A DNA stretch of 64,000 bases from Nostoc sp. ATCC 53789 (GTDB lineage Bacteria > Cyanobacteriota > Cyanobacteriia > Cyanobacteriales > Nostocaceae), in NCBI RefSeq assembly GCF_009873495.1, contig NZ_CP046703.1, positions 4,010,501-4,074,500 on the forward strand. The letters are read 5' to 3'. Made by a program: the position numbers and the translations under genes. Below, piece after piece: positions 26,488 to 36,047 of the stretch. The notes beneath the pieces are model-generated. The model did not search any database. It was not told the DNA's origin and worked only from the letters and a program-made list of their open reading frames with translations. Each line of letters begins with the position of its first letter. Within the stretch, counting starts at the first letter, position 1.

Positions 26488-28482
26488 GTGATTGTCCCAT
26501 CTAGTAGTAGAGCATTATTAACAAGTCATAACAGTAGTTTGAGCTTTACCAGCCTTACAGAACTATCAAGTGCAAACTTACTTGCAGAAGTCGATCTTCA
26601 TCGGATTGTAGCAAGTTTAAAGCTCAGGCAAAACAAAAAAGCATCGATGGGTCAGTTTCTCACTCCCGCCTCAGTAGCAGAATTGATGGCTGGAATGTTT
26701 AATAGGCTTGATTTACCTGAAATATCTTTGCTTGATGCTGGAGCCGGAATTGGTTCACTACTAGCTGCTTTTGTAGCAAAAGTGTGCCAGCATCGACAAC
26801 ATACGTCAAGTTTGTGTGTTGTAGCTTATGAAATTGACCCTTTTCTAATTGGATATTTGCATCAGACTCTAGAGCTATGTAAGAAGGAATGTCAACGTGT
26901 AGGTATTTCCTTTAATTACGAAATTCGTGAGACTGATTTTATCGAAGATGCAGTCAGGCTACTTCAGATTGGTTTATTGAATAGTGCAAAGGCAACAGAA
27001 TTTACCCATGCTATTCTCAACCCGCCTTATTTAAAAATTAATGCTAATTCTAAGGTGCGGAAATTGCTGCATTCCATAGGTTGGGAAACTAGCAATCTTT
27101 ACACTGGTTTTATGGCAGCTACAGCGCAACTTCTAAAACCAAGTGGGGAGTTTGTAGCGATTACCCCGCGCAGTTTTTGCAACGGGCCGTATTTCCGTGA
27201 CTTCCGCAAAATGTTTTTAGAGATGATGGCTTTACAACAAGTACATCTTTTTGAGTCGCGGCAAGAAGCATTTAGTGACGATGATATTTTGCAGGAAACT
27301 ATCATCATCCAAGCTATAAAAGAAAGGCAAAAATCTAGCAGCGTCATCATCAATACCAGTTCTGGGGCTAATGATGACTTGATAATGTCACAATCTGTAC
27401 CATATACAGCCTTAGTTAATCCCAACGATCGAGAGCAGTTTATTCATATTATTCCAGATAAGATTAGCCAGCAAATTGTTGAGCGAATTGAAATTTTTCC
27501 CTGCACTTTGAAAGATTTAGGGCTAACAGTTTCAACCGGACGGGTAGTAGATTTTAGAGCAAAAGAGTACTTAAGAGCAAATGCAGAAAACAATACTGTT
27601 CCTTTAATTTATCCGGTGAACTTAGCAAATGGATATGTAGAACACCCAAAAATTACCAAAAAGCCTCAAGCGATAGTTGCCCTAGAAAAAACAGCCAATC
27701 TTTTGATCCCAAATGAGCATTATGTCTTATGCAAAAGATTTTCATCGAAAGAAGAGAAAAGGCGTGTTGTCGCAGTGGTTTATGATGCCAATCAATTTAA
27801 TTATGCCTATGTCGGTTTTGAAAATCACTTGAATTACTTTCATCAAGATGGACGGGGACTTAGCCTTACCTTGGCTCGTGGGCTTGCTGTTTATCTCAAT
27901 TCAACCCTAGTTGATGCTTTTTTTCGGTTGTTCAATGGGCATACTCAGGTAAATGCAACAGATTTGCGAAAATTAAAGTACCCTAATTTGGAACAGTTAT
28001 TAGCTTTAGGGACAGAGATTACAGAGCAGTTTCCTTGTTTGCGGGAAATTGATGAACTTATAGAAAATCAACTACAGAGTATGTCGAATCTGTCAGAGAA
28101 TAATCCAATTGTAACTAAGTCTCGAATTGATGAAGCGCTACAAATATTGACACAATTAGAATTTCCCCGAACACAACTGAACGAACGGTCAGCTTTAACT
28201 CTTTTAGCATTGCTTGGCTTAAAACCGACAGACTCTTGGCAATTCGCAACTTCCCCTTTGATGGGAATTACGCCAATAATGGACTTTATGGCTCAACATT
28301 ATGGCAAAACTTATAAGCGCAACACAAGGGAAACAGTTCGCCGCCAGACAGTGCATCAATTTCTGGATGCAGCTTTGATAGTTGCTAATCCAGATAATTT
28401 AAGTCGCCCTGTTAATAGTCCAAAAACTGTATATCAAATTCAGAACAGTGCGCTCGAACTCTTACGAACCTACGGTACTTAA
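26488..28482 (+). CDS. Adenine-N6 DNA methyltransferase fused to the N-terminal domain of a BsuBI/PstI endonuclease
   Basis: 664 residues from GTG. The methyltransferase part (about residues 45-525) has the S-adenosylmethionine motif LLDAGAGIGSLL (Asp83) and the catalytic NPPY at 178-181, in gamma-type order. This resembles the M.BsuBI/M.PstI branch that modifies CTGCAG. From about residue 545 the sequence changes to the winged-helix N-domain of BsuBI/PstI endonucleases (LNERSALTLLALLGLKP, GITPIMDFMAQHYGKTY, TRETVRRQTVHQFLDAA, VNSPKTVYQIQ, ending LLRTYGT). A TAA at 28480 interrupts it just where the endonuclease continues in the same frame. Methylation may still work. Confidence 0.82.
   Translation: MIVPSSSRALLTSHNSSLSFTSLTELSSANLLAEVDLHRIVASLKLRQNKKASMGQFLTPASVAELMAGMFNRLDLPEISLLDAGAGIGSLLAAFVAKVCQHRQHTSSLCVVAYEIDPFLIGYLHQTLELCKKECQRVGISFNYEIRETDFIEDAVRLLQIGLLNSAKATEFTHAILNPPYLKINANSKVRKLLHSIGWETSNLYTGFMAATAQLLKPSGEFVAITPRSFCNGPYFRDFRKMFLEMMALQQVHLFESRQEAFSDDDILQETIIIQAIKERQKSSSVIINTSSGANDDLIMSQSVPYTALVNPNDREQFIHIIPDKISQQIVERIEIFPCTLKDLGLTVSTGRVVDFRAKEYLRANAENNTVPLIYPVNLANGYVEHPKITKKPQAIVALEKTANLLIPNEHYVLCKRFSSKEEKRRVVAVVYDANQFNYAYVGFENHLNYFHQDGRGLSLTLARGLAVYLNSTLVDAFFRLFNGHTQVNATDLRKLKYPNLEQLLALGTEITEQFPCLREIDELIENQLQSMSNLSENNPIVTKSRIDEALQILTQLEFPRTQLNERSALTLLALLGLKPTDSWQFATSPLMGITPIMDFMAQHYGKTYKRNTRETVRRQTVHQFLDAALIVANPDNLSRPVNSPKTVYQIQNSALELLRTYGT
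28480..28482 (+). other. In-frame TAA that splits the methyltransferase-endonuclease fusion
   Basis: Codons before (RTYGT) and after (EWEKSICTYLASVETLKKQY) form the continuous sequence expected of BsuBI/PstI endonucleases, with no frame change across the TAA. One base change (for example CAA to TAA) would explain it. Confidence 0.8.
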
Positions 28483-28527
28483 GAATGGGAAAAAAGCATC
28501 TGTACCTATCTTGCTTCAGTTGAAACT

Positions 28528-29061
28528 TTGAAAAAGCAGTATGCTCAAGAACGGGAAATGTCTCGTATTCCGATAGTAATTGATGGAGAAATTAAAACTT
28601 TATCACCAGGTGGTCAAAATATTCTGATTGAAAAAATTATTAATGATTTTGGCTCTCGTTTTACACCTAATGGAAAGCTCATCTATGTTGGCGATACAGA
28701 TGAAAAGTTTGCCCATTTTGATGCGGCAGCATTGACAGATTTAGGTGTTAACATCGATTCTCACGGCAAAATGCCAGATGTAATTATTCACTTCACAACA
28801 AATAACTGGTTGGTGCTGATTGAAGCTGTAACTTCACATGGGCCAATTAATCCTAAACGGAAGAAAGAACTTGAAGTCTTATTCAGAAATGCCGAAATCC
28901 CTCTGGTGATGGTAACAGCATTTCTCAGCCGTAAGGCAATGGTGGCATATCTGGCAGAGATTGCTTGGGAAACAGATGTTTGGGTTGCTGAAGATTCAAC
29001 TCACCTAATTCATTTCAATGGCGAATATCTATTACAGGCTTACCAAATAGAAAAGAAGTAA
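28528..29061 (+). CDS. BsuBI/PstI endonuclease C-terminal catalytic domain, detached by a nonsense codon
   Basis: 177 codons from a TTG; the true frame is open from 28483, directly after the TAA. The domain matches the family: RIPIVIDGEIKTLSPGGQN, LIYVGDTDEKFAHFDAAAL, the catalytic HGKMPDVIIHFTTNNWLVLIEAVTSHGPI and a conserved end TDVWVAEDSTHLIHFNG. The winged-helix N-domain sits on the preceding reading frame. Without readthrough the nuclease is probably inactive unless the domain is made from an internal start such as the ATG at MSRIPIVIDG. A 124-bp inverted-repeat element follows within 15 bases. Confidence 0.8.
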   Translation: MKKQYAQEREMSRIPIVIDGEIKTLSPGGQNILIEKIINDFGSRFTPNGKLIYVGDTDEKFAHFDAAALTDLGVNIDSHGKMPDVIIHFTTNNWLVLIEAVTSHGPINPKRKKELEVLFRNAEIPLVMVTAFLSRKAMVAYLAEIAWETDVWVAEDSTHLIHFNGEYLLQAYQIEKK

Positions 29062-29073
29062 ACTTCTTGAATC

Positions 29074-29197
29074 TAAGTAAGTTGGCGTAAATAATTGTTG
29101 TTGGGATAAGGCAATAGGCAATAGGCAATAGCTAGAAGGGTTTTAGGCTAGTTCATTTTCCTTTACATAGTTTGATGTTATTGTGCCAACTTACTTA
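29074..29197. mobile_element. MITE-like element (124 bp) with TAAGTAAGTTGGC ends
   Basis: Perfect 13-bp terminal inverted repeats at 29074-29086 and 29185-29197. The interior has a GGCAATA triplet repeat and no gene. A solo copy of the same end is at 15832. It sits right behind the broken endonuclease. Confidence 0.7.
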
Positions 29198-29299
29198 TCT
29201 CAGTTTATTTTCTTTTATATTTTAGTGCCCGTGTTAAATAGGTTAGTAGAACGGGCATTATAAAGTGTCAGTTGAAAAATTTGAAATGTCCTTGTAAGA

Positions 29300-32200
29300 A
29301 TGTTCATATCTTCCACTGCTTTGACAGAAGCTGATTTGGAGTCAGCGATTGTTCGCAACCCACTGATCGTTTTGCCAAGTACATCTGTGATGGCGGCGAT
29401 CGCTCAGATGAGTGGTAGTCGCACTGTGTGTTCATCTTCAAGAGAAGCAGATATGGAAATTGAAGCCAGGCATCTTGAGGCGCGATCAAGTTGCGTGTTG
29501 ATTGTTGAAGGGAATCAGTTGTTAGGGATTTTTACTGAACGAGACGTGGTTCGACTCAGTTCTCAAATGCGAAAACTAGAGAATCTGGCGATCGCTGATG
29601 TCATGGCACATCCAGTCATTAGCTTACACCAATCTGCATTTACCGATCTGTTCTTAGCTGTCAATCTACTCCAGCAGTATCGGATTCGCCACTTACCCCT
29701 GCTTAATGAACAAGATGAAATAGTTGGACTATTGACTCATGAAAGTTTGCAGCAATTGTCACGTCCAATAGACTTGCTGCACCTGCGCCTAGCGGAAGAT
29801 GTGATGACTTCGGAAGTGATTTGCGCTGCTCCAAGTGTCTTTATGCTAGCTATTACTCGTCTGATGGCAGAAAATCGGGTGAGTTCAGTGATACTTGTAA
29901 AAGAAAGAGTGGCACAAGGTCAAGTCATACAAGTACCAATTGGGATTCTGACAGAGCGAGATATTGTCCAATTTCAAGCATTAGAACTGGATTTTGGACA
30001 TCTCCAGGCAGAGGTTGTGATGAGTACACCAGTTTTCTCAGTCAGCCCTGAGTACTCTCTGTGGAGAGTTCAAGAGCTAATGCGGCAATACTTAGTCAAG
30101 CGGATAGCTGTGACTGGAACTCAAGGAGAGTTATTAGGAATCGTCACTCAGACCAGTATTCTGAAAGTACTCAATCCAGTCGAGTTAACTAATTTAGTTG
30201 GAGTATTGGAATATCAGGTAAATCGATTAGAAGCAGAGAAATTAGCACTGCTGAAAAATCGCAACGCCGAATTAGAGGAGCTAGTCCAGCAGCGTACAGC
30301 TACACTCAAGGCAAAAGCAGAGCGGGAACAATTAATTGCAACTATTGCTAGCCAAGTCCATTCTTCGCTCAATCTACAGGATATTCTCGACACAACAGTT
30401 CAAGAGGTGCGATCGCTCTTAGATTGCGATCGCGCGATGATCTTGCAGTTTCAACCTGACTGGAGCATGGTTGTGGTGGCAGACTCAGTAAAGAATGGTT
30501 ATGTTTCTTACCGGGGTAAACAGATTGAGGATACCTGTTGTGCTACTGATGTGTTTGATCTATATCACCATGAAGGAATTCGAGTTGTGTGTGATATCTA
30601 CACAGTGCAGATGAGTGATTGCCATCGAAAACTACTGGAAACGTTGCAGACTAGAGCCAAAATTTTGGTTCCAATTATCCAAGATGGCAACCTGTGGGGA
30701 CTCCTGAACGTTGTTGAAAGTCTTGCTCCTCGAATTTGGGAAGCTGAAGAAATCTCTCTAGTGCAACAGCTTTCGACCCAGATGGCGATCGCAATTCAAC
30801 AAGCTACTGCTTACCAGCAGCTTAAAACAGCAGAGAATGAATTGCAACAACAAAACTTGCGATCGAAATTGTTAGCCAATGTCACCCTAAAAATTCGTGA
30901 ATCTTTACAAATTGATGAAATCCTCAAAACCAGCGTTACAGAGGTGCAAAAGCTTCTAAAGACAGACCGGGTATTAATCTTCCAACTAGAATCAAATTAT
31001 TCGTTAACGGCGCTGCAAGAGGCAGTGTTCCCCAACTTTCCCAAAGTTCTGGGAGAGAACATTTTCGACCCTTGTTTCACAGAAAATTATATTCAGAAAT
31101 ACCGTGAAGGACGGATACAAGCTTTTACTGATATCGAAAAAGCGAATATCCAACCTTGCCACATTGAATTACTACAAAGATTTGCTGTTAAGGCTAACGT
31201 TGTTGTCCCCATTATGCTCAAACATGAACTTTGGGGATTGCTCATTGCCCATCAATGTAGTCATTCTCGACAATGGATAAGCTGGGAAATTGAACTTTTA
31301 AGAGAATTAGCTAACCAAATAGGCATTGCTTTAACTCAAGCCAAGTTACTAGAAGCCGAAACCCTGCAACGACAAGAACTTGAAATTGCTCGTCAACAAG
31401 CAGAATTGGCTTCGGAAGCCAAAAGTAGTTTTTTGGCGAATATGAGCCATGAAATTCGCACTCCCATGAACGCTGTTTTGGGAATGACTGGTTTGCTATT
31501 AGAAACTTCTTTAACACCAGAACAAAGAGATTTTGCAGAAACAATTAGTGTCAGTGGGGACGCGCTTCTATATCTCATCAATGAGATTTTAGATTTATCC
31601 AAACTGGAGGCTGGGGAAATGATGCTTGAAACCCTGGATTTTGATTTATCCACTTGTGTTGAAGAAGTTTTAGAATTGTTGGCTCCTCAAGCCCATCATA
31701 AGGGATTAAAAATTGCCGCCTTGATTCATCGCAATGTCCCTACTTATCTTCAAGGAGATGCTAATCGCTTACGGCAAGTTCTAATGAACCTGATAGGTAA
31801 TGCTATTAAGTTTACTAGTACTGGTGAGGTGGTGGTACGAGCAGAATTGCAATCAGAAAATTACGCTACACCTACAATCCAATTCTCCGTTACAGATACG
31901 GGGATTGGCATGGCATTACAAGACCAAAGTAAACTTTTTCAACCATTTACCCAAGTTGATGCTTCTATTACACGTAAGTATGGTGGTACAGGTTTAGGAT
32001 TAGCTATCTGTAAACAGTTAGTAAATTTGATGGGAGGAGAAATTCAGGTTGAAAGTCAAATAGATAAAGGATCGAAATTTTGGTTTGAGTTACCTTTTAC
32101 CAAACAGCATCAACCTGTTTATCAGAATCATGAACGTGAACTTTTAAATCAACGGCACTTGTTAGTCGTAGATGACAATGCAACTAATCGCAAAATTATC

Positions 32201-33424
32201 TATCATCAAGCTACACGTTGGGGGATGCACGTAGATGAGGCTAGTTCTGCAACTATGGCTTTACAAGCCTTACAGCAAAGTGTCGAGCAGGGAGTTCCCT
32301 ATGATATAGCTGTGATTGATATGCAAATGTCCGAAATAGATGGGATGAATTTGGGGATACAAATTAAGGCAAACCCTGTCATTGCTGATATCCCTTTAAT
32401 CATGTTGACCTATACTAATCAAACAGATGAAGTGCAAAGGGCGCTAAACATAGGATTTACTAGTTATTTGGTCAAGCCAGTGAAGCCATCGCGATTACTG
32501 GAGACGATCGTGAATATCTTAGGAAGCCAAACAAAACTAAATGACTCTCATGTTTATAGAATTGAGCAACCGTTTGTGCCAATACAGGTAGAACCAATAA
32601 ATGATTCCACTAAACACAAGTTAAAATTGTTGCTAGCAGAAGATAATCTTGTTAATCAAAAAGTCATCCTCAAGCAGCTTCAGAATTTAGGCTACAAAGC
32701 TGATGTTGTCGCCAATGGTCAAGAAGTTTTGCAGATATTAGATAAAATTCCTTACGACTTGATTTTCATGGATTACCAAATGCCAATTTTGGATGGTTTG
32801 GAAACAACAAGAGAAATTCGTCGTCGGTCAGCAAGTTCATTTGCTAGCCATCGGCAACCTGTGGTTATTGCTCTTACTGCTAACGCTATGGCAGAAGACC
32901 AACAAAACTGTAGAGATGCAGGGATGGATGACTATTTAAGTAAACCAGTAAATAAAAAAGATTTAGCAGTAGTACTAGAGCGTTGGAATGAAATAATTAT
33001 TACTTCTGAGGCAGTTATGATTCCAGATCCCGCATCTACTAATCAAGATAGTCAAAATAGAAATTTAATCGACCAAATAATTGATTGGGAATACTTACAT
33101 CAACTTTCAGATAACGATACAGAGTTAGAGTTAGAATTCTTGCAACTGTTCCAAGAAGATAGCCAAAGTCATTTAGAGTTTACCAAAACTGCATTCGCTG
33201 CTCAAGACTTTCAACAAATTGCATGGGAAGCTCATCATCTCAAGGGTTCTAGTGGGAATATGGGAGTTACAATTATGCAGAAATCAGCAGAAAAACTAGA
33301 GCTACTGAGTCGTAAACATGAGATTGCTGGCATGGACAATTTAATCGCAGATTTGGAAGATTTTATCAACCGAATTCAAGATTTTTTAATCAAGACAAAT
33401 GTTGATAAGTTGACTGATAAATAG
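29300..33424 (+). CDS. Hybrid histidine kinase: CBS pairs, two cyanobacteriochrome-like GAFs, HisKA-HATPase, two REC, Hpt
   Basis: 1374 residues, no membrane segment. Two CBS-pair units occupy about residues 15-300 and may bind adenylates. Two GAF domains follow (about 355-510 and 535-690). Each has a Cys pair 28 residues apart: Cys413/Cys441 (DTCC, DCH) in GAF1 and Cys592/Cys620 (DPCF, PCH) in GAF2, matching the DXCF and Cys-His motifs of cyanobacteriochromes. The kinase core has His717 (NMSHEIRTP) and an intact ATPase. REC1 has Asp1007, REC2 has Asp1158, and the Hpt domain has His1312 in HHLKGSSGN. This is a complete phosphorelay in one chain, possibly light-controlled. Bilin binding is inferred. 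Confidence 0.9.
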   Translation: MFISSTALTEADLESAIVRNPLIVLPSTSVMAAIAQMSGSRTVCSSSREADMEIEARHLEARSSCVLIVEGNQLLGIFTERDVVRLSSQMRKLENLAIADVMAHPVISLHQSAFTDLFLAVNLLQQYRIRHLPLLNEQDEIVGLLTHESLQQLSRPIDLLHLRLAEDVMTSEVICAAPSVFMLAITRLMAENRVSSVILVKERVAQGQVIQVPIGILTERDIVQFQALELDFGHLQAEVVMSTPVFSVSPEYSLWRVQELMRQYLVKRIAVTGTQGELLGIVTQTSILKVLNPVELTNLVGVLEYQVNRLEAEKLALLKNRNAELEELVQQRTATLKAKAEREQLIATIASQVHSSLNLQDILDTTVQEVRSLLDCDRAMILQFQPDWSMVVVADSVKNGYVSYRGKQIEDTCCATDVFDLYHHEGIRVVCDIYTVQMSDCHRKLLETLQTRAKILVPIIQDGNLWGLLNVVESLAPRIWEAEEISLVQQLSTQMAIAIQQATAYQQLKTAENELQQQNLRSKLLANVTLKIRESLQIDEILKTSVTEVQKLLKTDRVLIFQLESNYSLTALQEAVFPNFPKVLGENIFDPCFTENYIQKYREGRIQAFTDIEKANIQPCHIELLQRFAVKANVVVPIMLKHELWGLLIAHQCSHSRQWISWEIELLRELANQIGIALTQAKLLEAETLQRQELEIARQQAELASEAKSSFLANMSHEIRTPMNAVLGMTGLLLETSLTPEQRDFAETISVSGDALLYLINEILDLSKLEAGEMMLETLDFDLSTCVEEVLELLAPQAHHKGLKIAALIHRNVPTYLQGDANRLRQVLMNLIGNAIKFTSTGEVVVRAELQSENYATPTIQFSVTDTGIGMALQDQSKLFQPFTQVDASITRKYGGTGLGLAICKQLVNLMGGEIQVESQIDKGSKFWFELPFTKQHQPVYQNHERELLNQRHLLVVDDNATNRKIIYHQATRWGMHVDEASSATMALQALQQSVEQGVPYDIAVIDMQMSEIDGMNLGIQIKANPVIADIPLIMLTYTNQTDEVQRALNIGFTSYLVKPVKPSRLLETIVNILGSQTKLNDSHVYRIEQPFVPIQVEPINDSTKHKLKLLLAEDNLVNQKVILKQLQNLGYKADVVANGQEVLQILDKIPYDLIFMDYQMPILDGLETTREIRRRSASSFASHRQPVVIALTANAMAEDQQNCRDAGMDDYLSKPVNKKDLAVVLERWNEIIITSEAVMIPDPASTNQDSQNRNLIDQIIDWEYLHQLSDNDTELELEFLQLFQEDSQSHLEFTKTAFAAQDFQQIAWEAHHLKGSSGNMGVTIMQKSAEKLELLSRKHEIAGMDNLIADLEDFINRIQDFLIKTNVDKLTDK

Positions 33425-33701
33425 ACAATACAAACTTAAAAATTCAAGCTTAAAAAATAAATTTTAAACTGTTTCCCTATTTATTATAGTTTTCCTCTAA
33501 TTCTATAGTAGTAGACGTATGTTGGGTTACGCAAAGCCTCCACCCAACCTACAATTTTTTTGCAACATTTTAGCCTTGCCACGCTACTACTAGCGCTTTT
33601 GGAAAATAATTCCTATTTTCTCTGTGTTCTCTGCGCCTCTGTGGTTCAATAAATTACTTTTAAACCGCAGAGGTGCGAGTAGAAAGCAGAGATTTTAGAA
33701 G
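33425..33701. repeat. Repeat-rich spacer between convergent genes
   Basis: Holds a palindromic TTGGGTTACGCAAAGCCTCC / ACCCAACCTACA sequence near 33520-33555 and a CTCTGTGTTCTCTGCGCC repeat near 33620 related to the one at 26340. No gene or clear terminator is seen. Confidence 0.5.
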
Positions 33702-35546
33702 TTACATATCTTGCTTGTATATCTCTAATAATTTTGGAATGTAATCATACCCATCTACACCGATAACCGCAATTATTTTAGGGCGATGTTGCTGCAAGAA
33801 TTTTTGGAAAGCTTCTGCCCCAATTTGCCCCTGTAAAATCGTTAGTAACCCTGCTGCTTGCCGCCACTCATTAGAAGCAATTTGCTCCAAAAGATACATT
33901 CCCAAACAGCCTGTGTAAACGGTTTTTTCAGAATTTTGGAGATGGTAATAAGCTTCTGCTAAATAAGCTAAGTTCCGCCCTTGGAGATACAAGTCGCCGG
34001 AAACTTGGGCTGTTTTAAAGCCATCCTCCAAATATTTAATTGCAGTTTGGTGTTCTCCAATTACCAGATAAGCGATTCCTAAGCTACTCACACATAAAGC
34101 TTTACTTTGAATATCGCCTAATTTTTCTGATAATTTTAAACCTTGTTCCAAATAATTAATTGCGGCTTCATAAGTTTCAGGTTCTAGATTCTCCAGTTCT
34201 TGAGCCTGCATGACTTCGCTGTAACCTAAATTTACTAGCGCGTTAGCTTCTCCTGTGCGATCGCCTGCTTGCCGACTCAATATTAATGCTCGTTGGCTGT
34301 AGTTAATTGCTTCAGCATAATTTTGCTGTTGCACGTAGGTGCGGCTAAGGTGGTTGAGATTGGCTATTTCACAAGCGCGATCGCCTGCATTTCTGGCTAT
34401 CTCTAACGCCTGCTGATGAAAATCAATTGAGCGCTGGTATTGCCCCAAAGCACGCTGAGAATAACCTAACAGCGTCAAAATCCGCGCCTTCTCTTGGGTT
34501 CCCTCGCCTCGTCGCAATGGTTCATCCAAATAATCGAGGGCATCTCGCAAATAAGTGCCAGTAAAAGAGGCAAATATCCCGCCGTAAAAGGGAAAATATG
34601 GACGCTGGGCAAAGGTTCGCAAAATCTGGAGCATGATTTGAGAACAGGCATCGGCGTATACTGTGCCAATGCTTGCAAAACCACTTGCTAATTGACTCCA
34701 AATCACTGCAAAGGTCAAAAAAGTCGAAATGGACAACTTTGGCCCGGCCTTAACATCGTAAGCTTGTTGGTCAAACCAGTTAATTAGCCCCCGTTGCAAG
34801 AACTGTAAAATTAATGCCATTTCCACCCAATCTCTCAGGGTGATTCCCCGTTGTCGCTGGGCAAACTCAATTGCCGATTCTTCCATCGCTAAGGTGCGAA
34901 GCAGTGCTTTGGGTAACTCACTATTGAGTTGTTTCGCCCAACTTGCCCAAGGGCCACGTTCTCCCGGTACGCCGCCAAATCCTAAAGCTTCTTTTTGCTC
35001 GTACATCCAACTGAGCAAGTTGTCTTGCAATCGCTGCCAAGAAGCTAAACCACGGGTAATCCCTTCAGAAAACTGTTCTAAATCGCTATCTGCCTGGGCA
35101 AATTGCTGTAATGCTTTTGATAATTGCTGTAGCTGTTGCAAATTTAGCGGATACTTCTGATTTGGGTCAGTAATCCGTAAAAATGTCGCCAGTCGCTCGT
35201 CAGAGGGGGCTGTGGTAATTTCTGTAACTGCGGAAGCGATCGCTTCTGTGGTTTTGTTTTGCTCTTGCCAACGTTGCCATTGACTTTGAATAGTCTTAAT
35301 GGCTCTCAAACTGCGAGTGGCTTTAGCTTTCTTGAGTTCGTCTTTTTCACTATCTACTTGGCTTTGGAGAGCATTCAAGCGATCGCTCAAAACTAACTCA
35401 AATACCTCCCCTGTACCGGAAGTAATGCCTTTAAGCAGCATTTGGTACACCATCTCAACAGAGCTAATTTTGCCCTTGAGGGTGGTTTCAACAATTTCAT
35501 CGATTAAGGCAAGATAGCGATCGCGCAATGGCAGAGAATCTGACAC
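33702..35546 (-). CDS. Tetratricopeptide-repeat protein, function unknown
   Basis: 614 residues. The first 340 residues are helical with a Lys/Glu/Gln-rich coiled-coil segment (about 60-110) and no known domain. About residues 355-545 hold four to five TPR units with the usual spaced Ala/Gly/Tyr pattern (ALGQYQRSIDFHQQALEIA, NYAEAINYSQRALILSRQAGD, TYEAAINYLEQGLKLSEKLGD, HQTAIKYLEDGFKTAQ). TPR arrays bind protein partners. No catalytic domain is seen and neighbours do not suggest a complex. The position between two large kinases may be coincidental. Confidence 0.8.
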   Translation of the reverse strand: MSDSLPLRDRYLALIDEIVETTLKGKISSVEMVYQMLLKGITSGTGEVFELVLSDRLNALQSQVDSEKDELKKAKATRSLRAIKTIQSQWQRWQEQNKTTEAIASAVTEITTAPSDERLATFLRITDPNQKYPLNLQQLQQLSKALQQFAQADSDLEQFSEGITRGLASWQRLQDNLLSWMYEQKEALGFGGVPGERGPWASWAKQLNSELPKALLRTLAMEESAIEFAQRQRGITLRDWVEMALILQFLQRGLINWFDQQAYDVKAGPKLSISTFLTFAVIWSQLASGFASIGTVYADACSQIMLQILRTFAQRPYFPFYGGIFASFTGTYLRDALDYLDEPLRRGEGTQEKARILTLLGYSQRALGQYQRSIDFHQQALEIARNAGDRACEIANLNHLSRTYVQQQNYAEAINYSQRALILSRQAGDRTGEANALVNLGYSEVMQAQELENLEPETYEAAINYLEQGLKLSEKLGDIQSKALCVSSLGIAYLVIGEHQTAIKYLEDGFKTAQVSGDLYLQGRNLAYLAEAYYHLQNSEKTVYTGCLGMYLLEQIASNEWRQAAGLLTILQGQIGAEAFQKFLQQHRPKIIAVIGVDGYDYIPKLLEIYKQDM

Positions 35547-35664
35547 TTTAGCTACTAAGAAACGTCACGTCAATTCTAATTCTAGTCTAGTGGGGAGAAG
35601 GGGGCAGCACTTCGGCTTCGCTCAGTGACCGGAGGGCAGGGGGAAACTTGGTTCATCCATTATG

Positions 35665-35916
35665 GAACTGGATGAATCCACCTTTTATCTCCGTCGCCGA
35701 GTATTTGAACTGGATGAATCCACCTTTTATCTCCGTCGCCGAGTATTTGAACTGGATGAATCCACCTTTTATCTCCGTTCACGAGTATTTGAACCGGATG
35801 AATCCACCTTTTATCTCCGTTCACGAGTATTTGAACCGGATGAATCCACCTTTTATCTCCGTTCACGAGTATTTGAACCGGATGAATCCACCTTTGAACT
35901 CCGTTCACGAGTATTA
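35665..35916. repeat. Six-copy 42-bp tandem repeat
   Basis: Six units of 42 bases (35665, 35707, 35749, 35791, 35833, 35875) with small changes. Units 1-2 end in CGTCGCCGA, units 3-6 in CGTTCACGA; the last unit changes TTTTAT to TTTGAA. Because 42 is a multiple of three and the unit lacks stops, at least three frames stay open. One plus frame from ATG 35662 reads repeats of ELDESTFYLRSRVF, another reads NWMNPPFISVHEYL, and a minus frame reads RWIHPVQILVNGDK. No ribosome-binding site singles out one frame. Whether any is translated cannot be told. Confidence 0.85.
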
Positions 35917-35949
35917 AAGGCTCATTAATAAGCCTTTAATACTCGTGAA
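35904..35949. repeat. Perfect 19-bp hairpin closing the tandem array
   Basis: TTCACGAGTATTAAAGGCT (35904-35922) and its exact complement (35931-35949) flank an 8-base loop. The left arm uses the last 13 bases of repeat unit 6. There is no clear T-run after the right arm, so terminator function is uncertain. Confidence 0.8.
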
Positions 35950-36047
35950 GCATTATAAAAATTCATCAAACAAGGCAAAAGTAAAAAGCAAAAGAAATAT
36001 TAAATTCATCTTTAATTTTTACTTTTTAATTTTTAATTTTTAATTCT

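Noticed and set aside
35665..35916. CRISPR array
   Set aside because: Units are direct repeats without unique spacers, and no cas genes are present in the window.
35648..35917. Alternative frames of the 42-bp array as separate genes
   Set aside because: All arise from the same stop-free unit. At most one could be real and no start signal chooses it.
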